The notes under the pieces: model-generated
What the model saw: the letters and a program-made list of their open reading frames with translations, nothing else
Told to the model about the DNA's origin: nothing
Database searches by the model: none
Assembly: GCA_019931105.1 (NCBI GenBank)
Contig: JAIOUW010000001.1
Location: 1,426,001 to 1,490,000, forward strand
DNA from: Flavobacteriaceae bacterium NBU2977
GTDB lineage: Bacteria > Bacteroidota > Bacteroidia > Flavobacteriales > Flavobacteriaceae
Direction of reading: 5' to 3'
DNA length: 64,000 nucleotides
Program-made: the position numbers and the translations under genes
In this document: piece by piece, positions 12,001 through 18,142 of the stretch
How positions within the stretch are numbered: the stretch's first letter is position 1
Layout: each line of letters opens with the position of its first letter

Positions 12001-12312
12001 GGATGTGAAGCAATTTCTTCAATTTATATGGAATTTGTAGATATTGAAATCCCTAATTTCTTCTCGCCCAATGGCGATGCGGAAAATGACACCTGGTTGC
12101 CAAAAAATCTTGAGGCTTTCCCTGAGATACTAATAAAAATTTATGATCGTTATGGTAGGGTAGTCGATGAGATTTCTTATGCCGATCCACGTGGTTGGGA
12201 TGGTAAATATCATGAAAATGAATTGCCAACTGGTGATTATTGGTACGTTATCAAAATGAACGGTGAGGAGGACAATCGCGAGTTCGTAGGACATTTTACC
12301 CTATATCGTTAA
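1..12312 (+). CDS. SprB-like giant T9SS adhesin, 5'-truncated by window edge
   Basis: The frame is open from base 1, so the 4103 visible codons are the C-terminal part of a longer secreted protein. After about 300 residues of less regular sequence come about 42 modules of 75-100 residues. Each starts with a conserved Cys (for example ITCFGLSNG, VSCFGGSDG), then a GGxxPYxYS-type strand, a GLxAGTYTVTVTD-type strand and a DANGC turn, which is the SprB repeat pattern. The C-terminus (IPNFFSPNGDAENDTW, KIYDRYGRVV, GWDGKY, LPTGDYWYVI) is the gliding-motility-associated C-terminal domain, a type B T9SS signal, so the protein should be exported to the cell surface. The SprF-like gene starts 18 bases downstream, as in sprB-sprF. 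By family knowledge, SprB is the mobile gliding adhesin of Flavobacterium. Whether this is the SprB orthologue or another large adhesin cannot be decided here, because the N-terminus is missing. Confidence 0.93.
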   Translation, partial: NYVNAQDPIYSIRMRVRVAENCFDFIDACSDLIQNLAYSTYAGVENNNKISDDPSVTDFNACGFVVPGATNFLLDDLSDCNFRRTVELCGSDVVLDAGDNFDAYVWKRDDNNNGIFDASDTTITDGDPDNDPSTMTVNQVGTYIVDKIVADPCKGFKEIIDVVAYGSGTITNPIIDYYNTVNSDADPTNDLAGEIVQCSIDNDFLPKLFLCGLNDSRLLQVNILDAQSITWEKLDESSCAPTGDDCANKNLTCTWGSVGTGNNFNVDSPGKYRLSVTYQNGCNNRFYFNVFQNTLDIQYNKKDIVCTTPGNITVTNLGSGYAYRLVDADTGTVILPFGPTKSFDFAAGENGDYRVEVVQLDNNGDPIAGSCIFSTPDIGILERDVTYEVNVTNAGCTGMGSINLRINNADPDYEYEIRLDDGSNGGQGTLVDNETAQPDNNFTFTDLNPGDYIAIARTADGCEHIEQVTIVDENDLYLEARVSQHITCKEGNILMDSGGGKTPHTYAIWSYVDNNGITVTSYPSFGDIPASEYQTSQIFDILSPGDYSFVVVDRNNCYAISNTVTIEFRPAAEFDPTSVIDVLCFGDSTGVIQFNLVDDNGYQLTYYLFDAATFDENDYDYADALATNASGYFPGLPSGDYAIVINQRKGSASCDYFEYHTVSAPTNALDAQAVLVQDYTCTQDGIIEAQNVTGGTAPYAYSIDGVNFIPDTTPNAHRFENLTDGTYNITVRDANNCTFLAGPITIDPRNEPSDLVFAAAPITCDSPTSDVTVNVTDGNAPFTYEIIAPVGDATNNGNNATFVGLAPGTYTFRVTDDKGCILVRDHTIDPITPITVNGQLDNNITCFGLSNGAITFNVANFASTYDYIITGPAAFSGTTEASASLPFSSLAAGTYTITVTDNDTNCTATTFVTVAAPPATLLIADLDVTDITCSTSGTVPGSVVITAADGWGGYEYELEDPAGGIVGPQPTNSFTGLTDTTGDYTVTVRDAGGCEVTQTFALTPAVAPVLEVTANSLCYDSTTGLILTANVTSGGEAPFQYRLNGGPYQSNTDFTGLGPGSYTIEVIDSKNCSDTASIDVFPTLTASATLIKDLDCSATPDAEISINISGGNPTFTYEVYRDGASVQPSTAVPSIPFSYLTTTAGTYEFVITDSESCTITTNQIVITDNSPPTVLETVTNPLCSTSADGVVELQISGGLPPYQIIFDGSAPSAQTAYTGLIAGTYSYTVTDAKGCVFTNDVTLTAPLVLNPGTIDIVTDYRCDNTSAILQVINYSGGTPGYMFSIDGVNFQASDTFNTGITAGSYTITVRDANGCVEETPAIVVDPLDPPTDLSFAQTSPVCPAIVADVTVTVTDGTAPFTYEIIAPLGSAVNNGNNNVFTALSPGTYTLQVTDAKGCVIQENYTVADIPQVEVISQLTNNVSCFGYSDGAFSFTVSDFASTYSYTVENGSAVVVQSQNNINLTTAIAVTGLAADTYTVTVTDDSTNCSATTVTTISNPPVALDFTFANTPVTCTENSTITVTSTGGWGSYEYQLENTIGPAIVYPYQSSNLFANVPSGTYTVYVRDSGGCVLDKPITIDPAQAPTIALDAASDFCYDNSNQASLTINVTDGVAPYSYRINGGGLTTAIGNPFTISNLIPGSYDIQVTDAYGCVSNVLSETIEPQLSASAVLTKSLDCSVSPDAIIDVTISNGYTPYATYEVSADGGTTWSATTPIAGNSFSYSTPVAGTYHFRITDNRNCTVITQAIVEPITMPDITSLVQTTDILCNGDAGASIQVNLDNTQGVAPFTISVVNTTTSTNYGTQTSGLPAGTYEVTVTDAKSCTDMEVIVISEPDAIAYDINLVPITCDTASGTVPGSITVENLVGGTAEYTYYLTGNNGHSDAYTTTGGGEDHTFAILEFGIYEVDVIDANGCSLRTTNIIASPPDDLDIDVSTATANCAVGGTAIVTVTTAILGTDYEFGILDSFGVPYASTYYPPDVANGPTRTFTGLTPGITYTFVVHDNTTDCYYFETAAAPIDSPSNLTSTLDAVNNITCTGSADGNVSFTFDNYDSGATSVSYEIFNSQSNISAGITGSSSVNPPAVGTGVTVNNLGPLPYGVYYILFTENGGLYGGCTVASSQFTITESTNLLQVTASLEKNDNCNINAGQVSAIGQFGTAPYQYQIALTTDPAPTASTWSGSTANVFNVEGGDYRVYVKDANNCIQFDDVTVPTDPSPEISAVSVDQCTADEGGFNVDITLDVEGIAPYAISVDGSAPQAAAGLINAGDVVTISNLSSGAHTIEIFDANGCGEVENITIYAPIGVIANITADENCDPANSGEVTVTASGGSGNYSYEQISPAGPTNATGIFAGLTHSVAYTFEVTDTTTNCTEQVTITLPAPAIPTFTLAATDVSCFGGSDGTITVSLDAGNIDIPYLYSLDGGTTTQPSNVFNGLAQGTYNVTVISDKGCEDTKSIDINEPTELDVSASASAFSCDDAASTITVSINNDTFGNPSGTGPYVYSFDGGANYQPSNTYEVPFGSPDVNVVVKDANLCTDAVVVPIPIRQEVTATINLVQAIDCSNGQEIIEIVASNGSGTYTYSELPGGNPVADPTNIVLTQPGTYYYEVLDTVTNCSVTVEHTIAPYNLIDVTATVVTDATCSDSSDGVIQVTITGYTGTFDYQVLDSTGAPIGGTLDSDNATSDPYVFNVSTTLTAGTYSVQIIETAFPECNDTSNTVTIDGPEPLALQLISNVNANCNMSNAIITVQASGGTGPYTYGASISGSGVPGSFPFDNTVELDPTTSLNWDIYVRDANGCIIAAPLAITVDTDTSPDITLAIDDECADEGNFGVTVSLDAVNIGVAPYTMSIDGAAFQSIASFPYTYSGLNAGAHSIEIRDANGCGEIENITIEPELTASAIVLTQPTCAANDGVIAFTTNGGSGSYTAELLYTDFTATGIAPTGNQFNGVAFGDYIVRITDNTLGSPNCFADAPISLEEPTPVTLLATDKTDVSCFGASDGSITINMEPAAVGVNDNPPYTFEITDGISTFTQGDALFTGLTAGVWDITVTSNRGCIATDQVTINEPNVLTAAITDVVPFACDINNTQQSATIEVTITDGTPDYFYSVNGSAFLPTGGTIFTHSVTSAGNYDIVIRDANGCTYAIPTQVIDPLNTFVANTTLSDAITCVNGREEVLITVTDDGNPHTYTYELLPLGNPNGTQTATAGNTATFELTEVGTYTFRITDDATGCYVQTTYEVEPYDLIEVTAVAVDPVVCFNDGNGSLELTITGYTGTFDYEVFTQAGASVQTGSGNAISDPFTTVIGSLDGGNYYVTVAETDPASTLCSDDTNIITIISPDMPLTETSTPLADVTCDNNMGELSVVPNGGYSPYDITLTNTTTGQVYPTVNDVNAWVFTGLSAGDYTVDVVDAQGCPISTPYPNLFVMPTPVSGNAIPLQTDLACYGETTATVSAVNVINGSGSYEYILNYYDPADQNDPYNTIGATLDYSTGEQLSPDFNNLGTGIYSITITDGWNCDFETNLVVVREPLEVTASLVRTDPLTCATGVEFELTATGGSGIYEYSPDNITWFAMTSNPMPLPETGTLGAGTHQYYVRDAANGCDAVVSNAITEDPIDPLVLTVDQTAAFINCNGDATAVIYASATGGLGNYMFELYENSVTAANRIAGPQSLGEFSGLTAGTYWVNVTSEDCTTAPQEVIITEPEPLVFDVVVEDVLCVDDENGSITITPSGGAGGYIYSISPNLDQFDTENVFDELAPGDYGIIAQDQNGCFEYIEVTIGAPTQVEVNATSTPEICAGNEDGTIALTISGGTAPYSTALNSNADADYVQDRVDFTDLSAGSYVVFVRDANGCTTNMVVEVDPGVNLNATVEPVYECTGDAPSNYVNITLEDPSVIGDVLYALDSTDAADMQLNPDFRDISPGDHYIAIAHSNGCVITVPFSIEGFEPLTLSLEQRNLNEITAVATGGLEPYTFYFDDVDNGADNTYRIRRTDTYTVRVVDANGCEAISSIYMEFVDIEIPNFFSPNGDAENDTWLPKNLEAFPEILIKIYDRYGRVVDEISYADPRGWDGKYHENELPTGDYWYVIKMNGEEDNREFVGHFTLYR
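2020..5523 (+). repeat. Tandem duplication of a seven-module SprB block (A/A')
   Basis: Modules beginning near 2020 (VQDYTC, AAPITC, LDNNITC, VTDITC, ANSLC, IKDLDC, VTNPLC) are matched one for one and in the same order by the next seven, beginning near 3763 (VTDYRC, QTSPVC, LTNNVSC, NTPVTC, ASDFC, TKSLDC, TTDILC). The clearest pair is APFTYEIIAPVGDATNNGNN with APFTYEIIAPLGSAVNNGNN. Each block is about 1.75 kb. The copies have diverged, so this is an old duplication. Boundaries are approximate because the modules grade into each other. Confidence 0.8.
6406..10035 (+). repeat. Second tandem duplication of a seven-module SprB block (B/B')
   Basis: Modules starting near 6406 (EKNDNC, SVDQC, TADENC, ATDVSC, ASAFSC, VQAIDC, VTDATC) recur in the same order from about 8191 (NVNANC, AIDDEC, LTQPTC, KTDVSC, VVPFAC, LSDAITC, VDPVVC). 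Diagnostic shared strings are DANGCGE(V/I)ENITI in the second module of each block and TITGYTGTFDY in the seventh. Blocks are about 1.8 kb. This duplication is separate from the one at 2020-5523. Confidence 0.8.
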
Positions 12313-12330
12313 AAACTTAACCTGAAAAGC

Positions 12331-13293
12331 ATGCGAAAAATAGTTCCGGCTCTTGCACTTATGGCTTATGTCTCCTTTTCTTGGGGCCAAGAGCTTAACT
12401 CGCCACAGCTTTCACAGTACTTGGCCGACAACCCTTTCGTGTTGTCTCCGACCTATGCCGGTATAGGAGACCACATAAAAATCAGGTTGAACGGTCTGGC
12501 CCAATGGGTCGGAATCAAAGATGCGCCACGTACGCAATCTTTGGCCGCCGACATGCGATTGGGCGAGAAATCAGGGATTGGTCTTTTTCTGTACAACGAC
12601 AGTAACGGGTATACCAAACAACAAGGTGCCAGAATCTCTTTTGCCCACCACCTTACCCTAGATAGGTATGAAGACGAATTTCTTTCTTTCGGACTTTCGT
12701 ACAACTTTAACCAGTTTCGTATCGATATTGCCGAGTTTGATTTAATAACTTTTCCTGATGGCGGCATTGTTAACAATCGTCAGACCACCAACCACAACTT
12801 TGATGTCGGGGCCCTATATCGCTATGATAAATTTTATTTCAGCCTTAACGCCTCGAACCTCATCAACAAGGATCCGCGTAATTTGACCTTTGATGTTGAC
12901 GAACCTAACGAATTAAGAAACTACTATCTTTATACAGGGTATCGCTATACAAAAAATAAGAATAGCAAACTTGAAATCGAACCTTCACTGTTATATAAAA
13001 TCTTTGAAAGTGATGGGCGATCGGAAACCGACCTTGCCGTAAAATTCAGGTTCTATGAATTTGAGGATTACTATTATATCGGGGCCAACTATCGTTTTTT
13101 ATTAGATCATAATCAGGTTTTTCAACCGCACTATATAGCACCAATCGCCGGTTTAAAAAAGAGCAACTTTTATTTCGGTTATTCGTACCAGATCATTTTG
13201 AACGAGATTTTGGGCTATAGTACAGGTACCCACGTCGTGACCATTGGTGTTGATCTTTTCCAGGGAATCAGTAATTGTAGGTGTACGTATTAG
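12331..13293 (+). CDS. PorP/SprF family type IX secretion membrane protein
   Basis: 320 residues with a signal peptide (MRKIVPALALMAYVSFSWGQ) followed by the family's typical start (ELNSPQLSQYLADNPFVLSPTYAG) and alternating strands expected of an outer-membrane beta-barrel. The usual family length is 300-350. In Flavobacterium, SprF is needed for surface display of SprB and is encoded just downstream of it. The same order is seen here, with 18 bases between the adhesin stop and this ATG, so the two genes are probably one transcript. Each large type B T9SS substrate tends to have its own PorP/SprF-like partner, so specificity for the upstream adhesin is a reasonable inference. Confidence 0.92.
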   Translation: MRKIVPALALMAYVSFSWGQELNSPQLSQYLADNPFVLSPTYAGIGDHIKIRLNGLAQWVGIKDAPRTQSLAADMRLGEKSGIGLFLYNDSNGYTKQQGARISFAHHLTLDRYEDEFLSFGLSYNFNQFRIDIAEFDLITFPDGGIVNNRQTTNHNFDVGALYRYDKFYFSLNASNLINKDPRNLTFDVDEPNELRNYYLYTGYRYTKNKNSKLEIEPSLLYKIFESDGRSETDLAVKFRFYEFEDYYYIGANYRFLLDHNQVFQPHYIAPIAGLKKSNFYFGYSYQIILNEILGYSTGTHVVTIGVDLFQGISNCRCTY

Positions 13294-13371
13294 AAACTTG
13301 TTTAAAAAAATTTAAGTCCCTTTGTGCTATCATGCGCTTAAACCATCTTCCATTTAAACAATGATTTGGAG

Positions 13372-13379
13372 TAAGTTTG
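13372..13379 (+). promoter_or_regulatory. Bacteroidota -7 promoter element (TAAGTTTG) before folB
   Basis: Matches the TAnnTTTG consensus of the Bacteroidota primary sigma factor. It lies 17 bases before the TTG start of folB. No good -33 TTG is seen at the usual spacing, so the call rests on the -7 box and its position. Confidence 0.45.
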
Positions 13380-13396
13380 TATAAACATATTTCATT

Positions 13397-13759
13397 TTGG
13401 GAAAGATAAAATTGGAAAATATTCGGGTTTATGCCTATCATGGTTGCCTGAAGGAAGAGTCGATTGTCGGAAGCGATTACCGTGTTGATGTATTACTGCA
13501 TTGCGATCTAAAAAAGGCTTCGCATAGCGATGACTTGGCGCATACAGTAGATTATGTACATATAAACCGTTTGGTTAAGGAGGAAATGAAAATTCCTTCA
13601 AAACTCCTGGAACATGTGGCCAAGAGAATTCTTGACCGTATTTTTTGTGAACTTTCCGAAGTCATGCGAGCTAAAGTTTCGGTCTCGAAAATAAATCCGC
13701 CTATCGATGGTGACGTTGAAATGGTGACCGTGAGTCTTAAAGAAAAAAGAACGGCTTAA
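13397..13759 (+). CDS. folB: Dihydroneopterin aldolase (TTG start)
   Basis: 120 residues, the normal FolB length. The N-terminus IKLENIRVYAYHGCLKEES has the family's xVxAxHG strand and the glutamate that follows it, and the middle (HTVDYVHINRLVKEEM) matches the conserved TVDYxxL region. The enzyme converts dihydroneopterin to 6-hydroxymethyl-dihydropterin and glycolaldehyde in folate synthesis, in the cytoplasm. An in-frame TAA at 13382 leaves only ATT (13394) or TTG (13397) as possible starts upstream of the conserved first strand. TTG giving MGKIKLENI fits best. The gene is monocistronic, between sprF and a tRNA. Confidence 0.9.
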   Translation: MGKIKLENIRVYAYHGCLKEESIVGSDYRVDVLLHCDLKKASHSDDLAHTVDYVHINRLVKEEMKIPSKLLEHVAKRILDRIFCELSEVMRAKVSVSKINPPIDGDVEMVTVSLKEKRTA

Positions 13760-13783
13760 ATTTTTCAATATTCAAAAACCGAT

Positions 13784-13791
13784 TACCTTTG
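13784..13791 (+). promoter_or_regulatory. -7 promoter element (TACCTTTG) for tRNA-Cys
   Basis: A TAnnTTTG box sits 11 bases before the mature 5' end of the tRNA, the expected position for transcription to begin just before the tRNA. No clear -33 TTG is present. Confidence 0.55.
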
Positions 13792-13802
13792 CAGCTTAAT
13801 AC

Positions 13803-13873
13803 GGCATCGTGGCCGAGTGGCTAGGCACAGCTCTGCAAAAGCTTGTACAGCGGTTCGAATCCGCTCGATGCCT
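13803..13873 (+). tRNA. tRNA-Cys (anticodon GCA)
   Basis: The acceptor arms GGCATCG (13803-13809) and CGATGCC (13866-13872) pair fully, followed by discriminator T. The D stem is GCC/GGC. The anticodon loop CTGCAAA (13833-13839) carries anticodon GCA at 13835-13837. The T arm is AGCGG-TTCGAAT-CCGCT. The outermost pair of the anticodon stem is a C/T mismatch. CCA is not encoded. A Rho-independent terminator follows directly. Confidence 0.95.
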
Positions 13874-13874
13874 C

Positions 13875-13900
13875 AAAACCCCTTTTTAAGGGGTTTTTTT
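13875..13900. terminator. Bidirectional Rho-independent terminator
   Basis: AAAACCCC (13875-13882) and GGGGTTTT (13890-13897) form an 8-bp stem with a 7-base loop. T-runs lie on both sides, so it can stop the tRNA transcript on + and the LysE gene on -. It overlaps the last bases of the LysE stop codon. Confidence 0.85.
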
Positions 13901-14588
13901 ATTCCCGTATATGTTCGATCCGCTCAATACCTTTTTCAATATTGAAGCGGTCCTTTGGAAGAAATCCTTTAATAATAAGAACGATTCCGCAGATTACCAA
14001 GATAACCCCTAAACCTTTTTTTATCAAACGAATTCGGTCAATGGTAAGTTTTCTCTTGAGCTGTTTTGCCAACAGTATTTTAAGAAGATCGGTAACAAAG
14101 TAGGCAATAATCATTGTGGTAAAAAAAGTTATGATCCGGTTCGACTCATTATCGAGACTAGGCCCTACTACAATGATAACACCAAGCCAAAACACCAGTA
14201 CTCCAATATTTATGAAATTCAGCAAAAAACCCTTTAAGAAAAGTCCGGGATATCCCTTGTTAACTTTTACCGCTGTTTTTTCAGCTCCCTTGGCCACTTT
14301 TACTTTGACTGACTTTTTCACTATAGTGGTAATGCCATAAACCAATAATATGACACCCCCGAAAACATAGAGTCCGGGTTGATTGCTTAAATTTTCCAAT
14401 AATTGAAAGCTACTGAAATACGCTACAGTAATGAAAAGAATGTCGGCCAAAATCACACCTAAATCAAAAACCAGGGCCGCCCTGAAACCTTTTATGGCAC
14501 TTGTTTCGAGAAGTACAAAAAATACAGGGCCGATCATGAAGCTTAAAAAAAAGCCCAAAGGAATCGCTGCCTGAATATCTTCCCACAT
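13899..14588 (-). CDS. LysE/RhtB-family amino-acid exporter
   Basis: 229 residues. The N-terminus has the family signature (GFFLSFMIGPVFFVLLETSAIKG), and there are about six hydrophobic segments with a basic central loop (KKSVKVKVAKGAEKTAVKVNK) between segments 3 and 4. The family exports amino acids or small metabolites across the inner membrane; the substrate here cannot be told. The gene stands alone, ending in the shared terminator with the tRNA. The next gene upstream (head-GIN protein, stop at 14630) is on the same strand 41 bases away, so co-transcription with it is possible. Confidence 0.85.
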   Translation of the reverse strand: MWEDIQAAIPLGFFLSFMIGPVFFVLLETSAIKGFRAALVFDLGVILADILFITVAYFSSFQLLENLSNQPGLYVFGGVILLVYGITTIVKKSVKVKVAKGAEKTAVKVNKGYPGLFLKGFLLNFINIGVLVFWLGVIIVVGPSLDNESNRIITFFTTMIIAYFVTDLLKILLAKQLKRKLTIDRIRLIKKGLGVILVICGIVLIIKGFLPKDRFNIEKGIERIEHIRE

Positions 14589-14629
14589 AAAGGGTCGTTT
14601 ACTATATTTTTATTTTGATTGATGTCTAC

Positions 14630-15316
14630 TTAGTGCATTCTTGTGATTTTACCCCCAAATACAGTTTTTTCATCCATTTTAGCAGGGTCTCCGTATACCA
14701 ACACCTCACCACCGGCCTTGACCGTTGCCTTTACATAGTCAGAAGCAAAAATTTCCGCCCGAGATCCAGCATTTACGTTGACCGTAGAAAATTTGGTCTC
14801 AAAGGCCTTTCCTTCATACACTCCGCCTGTATTGATGGCAACATCTTGAAGGTTCGAGGTTCCAGAGGTTTTGATTGTTCCGCCTGTTACAGATTTTATC
14901 AACATTTGGTCTACCTCGGCATTAATCTCCAATTCACCGCCTTCTTGCGCCTTTAGTTCGAGTATATCTTGCCTAATACTGTCTTCAGATGAAATTCTGG
15001 CATCCTCATTGACGTCTATGATGATGATGTCGTCGGTATAATAAACTTCGACAAAAGTCTTATACCCACTGAAAATTTTGTCGATCTGCATACGCAATTT
15101 CAAGACACCATCATTGTTGACTATGGCTACCTTATCGGTATTGGTACCTGTTATTATTGCTTTGTTGACGTCTGACCTTATCAGCTTTACCGAAAGGCCA
15201 TCAAAGGCCTTGATTTCTTTGAAGGAGTCCAGGTCTTTTGAAATTCTTTCCTCTTGCATATATGCCAGCTGAAAGCTACCTAACAACACAATGAGTATTC
15301 CTATTTTTTGTATCAT
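14630..15316 (-). CDS. Secreted head-GIN (DUF2807) domain protein
   Basis: 228 residues from the ATG at 15316, chosen because it gives a clean signal peptide (MIQKIGILIVLLGSFQLAYMQ). A longer ORF would add 12 unlikely residues. The rest is a repetitive beta-helix-like pattern (LSVKLIRSD, ELKAQEGGELEINAEVD, TGGTIKTSGTSNLQDV, VNVNAGSRAEIFASD, ATVKAGGEVLVYGDP), which is the putative auto-transporter adhesin head-GIN domain. It is predicted to be extracytoplasmic. Its biological role is not established; such proteins are common in Bacteroidota, often as small paralogue families. Confidence 0.85.
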   Translation of the reverse strand: MIQKIGILIVLLGSFQLAYMQEERISKDLDSFKEIKAFDGLSVKLIRSDVNKAIITGTNTDKVAIVNNDGVLKLRMQIDKIFSGYKTFVEVYYTDDIIIIDVNEDARISSEDSIRQDILELKAQEGGELEINAEVDQMLIKSVTGGTIKTSGTSNLQDVAINTGGVYEGKAFETKFSTVNVNAGSRAEIFASDYVKATVKAGGEVLVYGDPAKMDEKTVFGGKITRMH

Positions 15317-15373
15317 ATCAGTTTTTAGTAGGTTGCCACCCTCCTTAAACAAACTTCATTCCAAAAAATCAAA

Positions 15374-17560
15374 TCATTCGTTCTTTCCGATCAAGGCAAA
15401 GTCTAAATGTCTTTTTATCAAATCGGTGTTTTTTACCATGACCACCACCTCGTCTCCGAGGGTATAGGTTTTACGCGTGCGTTCACCGATAATGGCGTAT
15501 TTCTTTTCATCAAAGATATAATAATCGCCCTTGATATCCCTGATCCTGACCATTCCCTCACATTTGTTCTCGATTATCTCAACGTACATGCCCCATTCGG
15601 TAACCCCGGAAATTACACCTAAAAACTCTTGATCTTGATGATCTTGCATAAACTTGATCTGCATGTACTTGATCGAATCGCGTTCAGCACTTGCCGCCAA
15701 ATATTCCATATCTGAGGAATGTTTACATTTATCTTCGTAGACCTCAGCCTTGGGAGATTTACCACCATCGAGATAATGTTGTAACAAACGATGGGTCATT
15801 ACATCAGGATATCTACGTATCGGAGAGGTGAAATGGCTATAATAGTCAAATGCCAAACCATAGTGGCCAATATTCTGGGTCGTGTAAATGGCCTTGCTCA
15901 TACTTCGAATGGCCAAAGTATCGACAAGATTCTGTTCTTTTTGGCCCTTGACATCTTCGAGGAGCTTGTTTAGCGATTCGCTGATGGACTTTTTATCCTT
16001 AAATATAAGTTTGTGGCCAAATCTTGAAATAACTCCATTCAGGGCCATAAGCTTATCTTCATCGGGTTCGTCATGAACCCGATACACAAAAGTCTTGGTA
16101 GGTTTCTGTTTACCAATGTATTCGGCAACCTTTCTATTGGCAAGCAACATAAACTCCTCTATAAGTTTATTGGCATCTTTTGATTCTTTAAAATAGACCC
16201 CCTCGGGCTCGTTGTCTTCGTTTAAATTAAATCTTACCTCTACCTTGTCGAACGAAATGGCACCCATTTCCATTCTTTTTTTACGCATCAGCTTTGCAAG
16301 TTTGTCCAAGGTCAAGGTAGCTTCTACGATTTCTTTCGAAACCGAATAGGCATTACCTCGAATGGAAATATCACTAGGAATATTTCCATTCTTGTTCTCT
16401 ATAATATATTGCGCCTCCTCATAGGCAAAACGTTCATTGGAGTCGATCACCGTTCGCCCGAACCACTGGTTCTTTAGTTGTGCTTTACCATCCAATTCAA
16501 AAATGGCCGAAAAAGTATATTTTTCCTCATTGGGCCTCAATGAACATACATTGTTCGACAACACCTCGGGCAACATGGGAACGACCCTGTCTACAAGATA
16601 TACCGAAGTGGCCCTATCATAGGCCTCTTCGTCTAAAATTGTATCTTCTTGTACGTAATGTGATACATCTGCGATATGTATACCTATCTCGTAATTGCCG
16701 TTCTCCAAAATCTTGAACGAAAGGGCGTCATCAAAATCCTTCGCATCTTTAGGGTCGATGGTGAAGGTCAGTTCGTTGCGCATGTCCCTACGTTTCGCAA
16801 TTTCTTCTGATTTTATACTTGTATCGATCGAATCGGCAAAACGTTCCACTTCTACGGGAAATTCATAAGGCAGGCCGTATTCGGCCAAAATCGAATGGAT
16901 TTCGGTATTATGCTCACCCGGTTTTCCAAGTATCTCGTTAATTTCACCTATTGGGGAATCTCTATCATCGGGCCACTCTAGTATATCGACCAATACTTTA
17001 TCTCCATTTTTTGCTTTTCCTATCTTATCTTTGGGAATAAAAATATCTGTGTACATCTTGAAGTCGGTAGGCCGGACAAATGCAAAATTGGGCTGCAGAT
17101 CCACAATGCCCACAAAGCTAGTCTTGTTTCTTGCGATTACCTTGGTAATCTCTCCTTCAAGTTTTTTAGAATTCCTTTTCGGAAAAACATATACCTCTAC
17201 AGTATCTTTGTGAAAGGCCTTTTTAAGTTTGTTAAAAGGTACGAACACGTCATCGTCAAACCCTTCTATGATTATATAGGCATTACCGCGACCGGTGATG
17301 TCAACGGTTCCGGTATGGTATTTTTTCGTGGGCGCCAAAGCTTTGTAACTACCGCGTGTTTCTTCTATAATGCGTTTTTTTTCTTTTAACTGTACCAGTC
17401 TCTTTATCAACAAATTTCTGTCGTGAGCATCATTGATTCCTATTTGTGACGCAATTTGTTTGTAGTTGAAGCTTTTTTTAGGATTTTTTTCCAGTACGGT
17501 AAAAATACCTTTGGTAATTTCATTTTTTCTATGGTTTATTGCTTTTTTCTTCTTCGACAT
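15374..17560 (-). CDS. rnr: Ribonuclease R
   Basis: 728 residues from the ATG at 17560 (one TTG codon further upstream is open but unnecessary). Order of domains: N-terminal winged helix (about 15-75), cold-shock/OB domains (about 80-130 and 150-200), RNB catalytic domain (about 255-590) with the metal-binding aspartates in DPKDAKDFDDA near 270-280, and C-terminal S1 domain (about 645-725). This is a 3'-5' exoribonuclease able to degrade structured RNA, acting in mRNA decay and rRNA quality control. It is transcribed away from rpiB across an AT-rich gap of 582 bases. Confidence 0.96.
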   Translation of the reverse strand: MSKKKKAINHRKNEITKGIFTVLEKNPKKSFNYKQIASQIGINDAHDRNLLIKRLVQLKEKKRIIEETRGSYKALAPTKKYHTGTVDITGRGNAYIIIEGFDDDVFVPFNKLKKAFHKDTVEVYVFPKRNSKKLEGEITKVIARNKTSFVGIVDLQPNFAFVRPTDFKMYTDIFIPKDKIGKAKNGDKVLVDILEWPDDRDSPIGEINEILGKPGEHNTEIHSILAEYGLPYEFPVEVERFADSIDTSIKSEEIAKRRDMRNELTFTIDPKDAKDFDDALSFKILENGNYEIGIHIADVSHYVQEDTILDEEAYDRATSVYLVDRVVPMLPEVLSNNVCSLRPNEEKYTFSAIFELDGKAQLKNQWFGRTVIDSNERFAYEEAQYIIENKNGNIPSDISIRGNAYSVSKEIVEATLTLDKLAKLMRKKRMEMGAISFDKVEVRFNLNEDNEPEGVYFKESKDANKLIEEFMLLANRKVAEYIGKQKPTKTFVYRVHDEPDEDKLMALNGVISRFGHKLIFKDKKSISESLNKLLEDVKGQKEQNLVDTLAIRSMSKAIYTTQNIGHYGLAFDYYSHFTSPIRRYPDVMTHRLLQHYLDGGKSPKAEVYEDKCKHSSDMEYLAASAERDSIKYMQIKFMQDHQDQEFLGVISGVTEWGMYVEIIENKCEGMVRIRDIKGDYYIFDEKKYAIIGERTRKTYTLGDEVVVMVKNTDLIKRHLDFALIGKNE

Positions 17561-18142
17561 CAATTCTCATGGTTTGCGCCGAAAATTACGAATTATAATC
17601 CATAAGCGATATTCAAAAGACATTTCCAACCATATACCTATCCAAGAGAAGTTATGAACATTTAATTATATATTATTTTATTATTTAAAGATTTAAAAAT
17701 AAAAATGATGATGATGATAGTTTGTTGAAATTAGGTATAAAAATTTCATCAAAAACTTGCTTTCAACCACATTGATACTTTATTGACAATTTATCTGCCC
17801 AAAATTCTTTTAATAATCAAGGTTTTAGAATTATTATCAACTTATCTTGATAACCTATATCAACAGATTTTGTGTAATAAGTAAATGTTCTTTTGTTGTT
17901 AATTTCAAAGAGTGGTGTTTTGATATCTTTGTTTTATTTTATTGCAAATAAATTACCTTATGTAAAGCGAGTTTTATATAACACTAAGGTTTGTTGAATT
18001 CCAAATTAAAGTTTTATTTTTTTTTATCGATCTATGAACAATCTTTTTGGGTAAGGCGGTATCTAATTTGTTGGGCTTGGGTTCTTTTTGTGCTGTACAC
18101 ATATCTATCGTACATTTGTAATACTCACAAATACATTTTTTT
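17561..18142. other. AT-rich non-coding region between rnr and rpiB
   Basis: 582 bases with no convincing gene. It is strongly AT-rich between about 17640 and 18030, with a short ATG-trinucleotide run near 17705-17719 and several TTATC/GATAA and TCAAC motifs clustered at 17834-17865 (TTATCAACT, ATATCAACA), which weakly resemble DnaA boxes. It contains the rpiB promoter and presumably that of rnr. Origin activity is only a possibility. Confidence 0.5.
18088..18118 (+). promoter_or_regulatory. rpiB-operon promoter (TTG-N20-TACATTTG)
   Basis: TTG at 18088-18090 and TACATTTG at 18111-18118, separated by 20 bases, match the Bacteroidota consensus TTG-N17-23-TAnnTTTG. The rpiB ATG follows at 18143. 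Confidence 0.7.
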
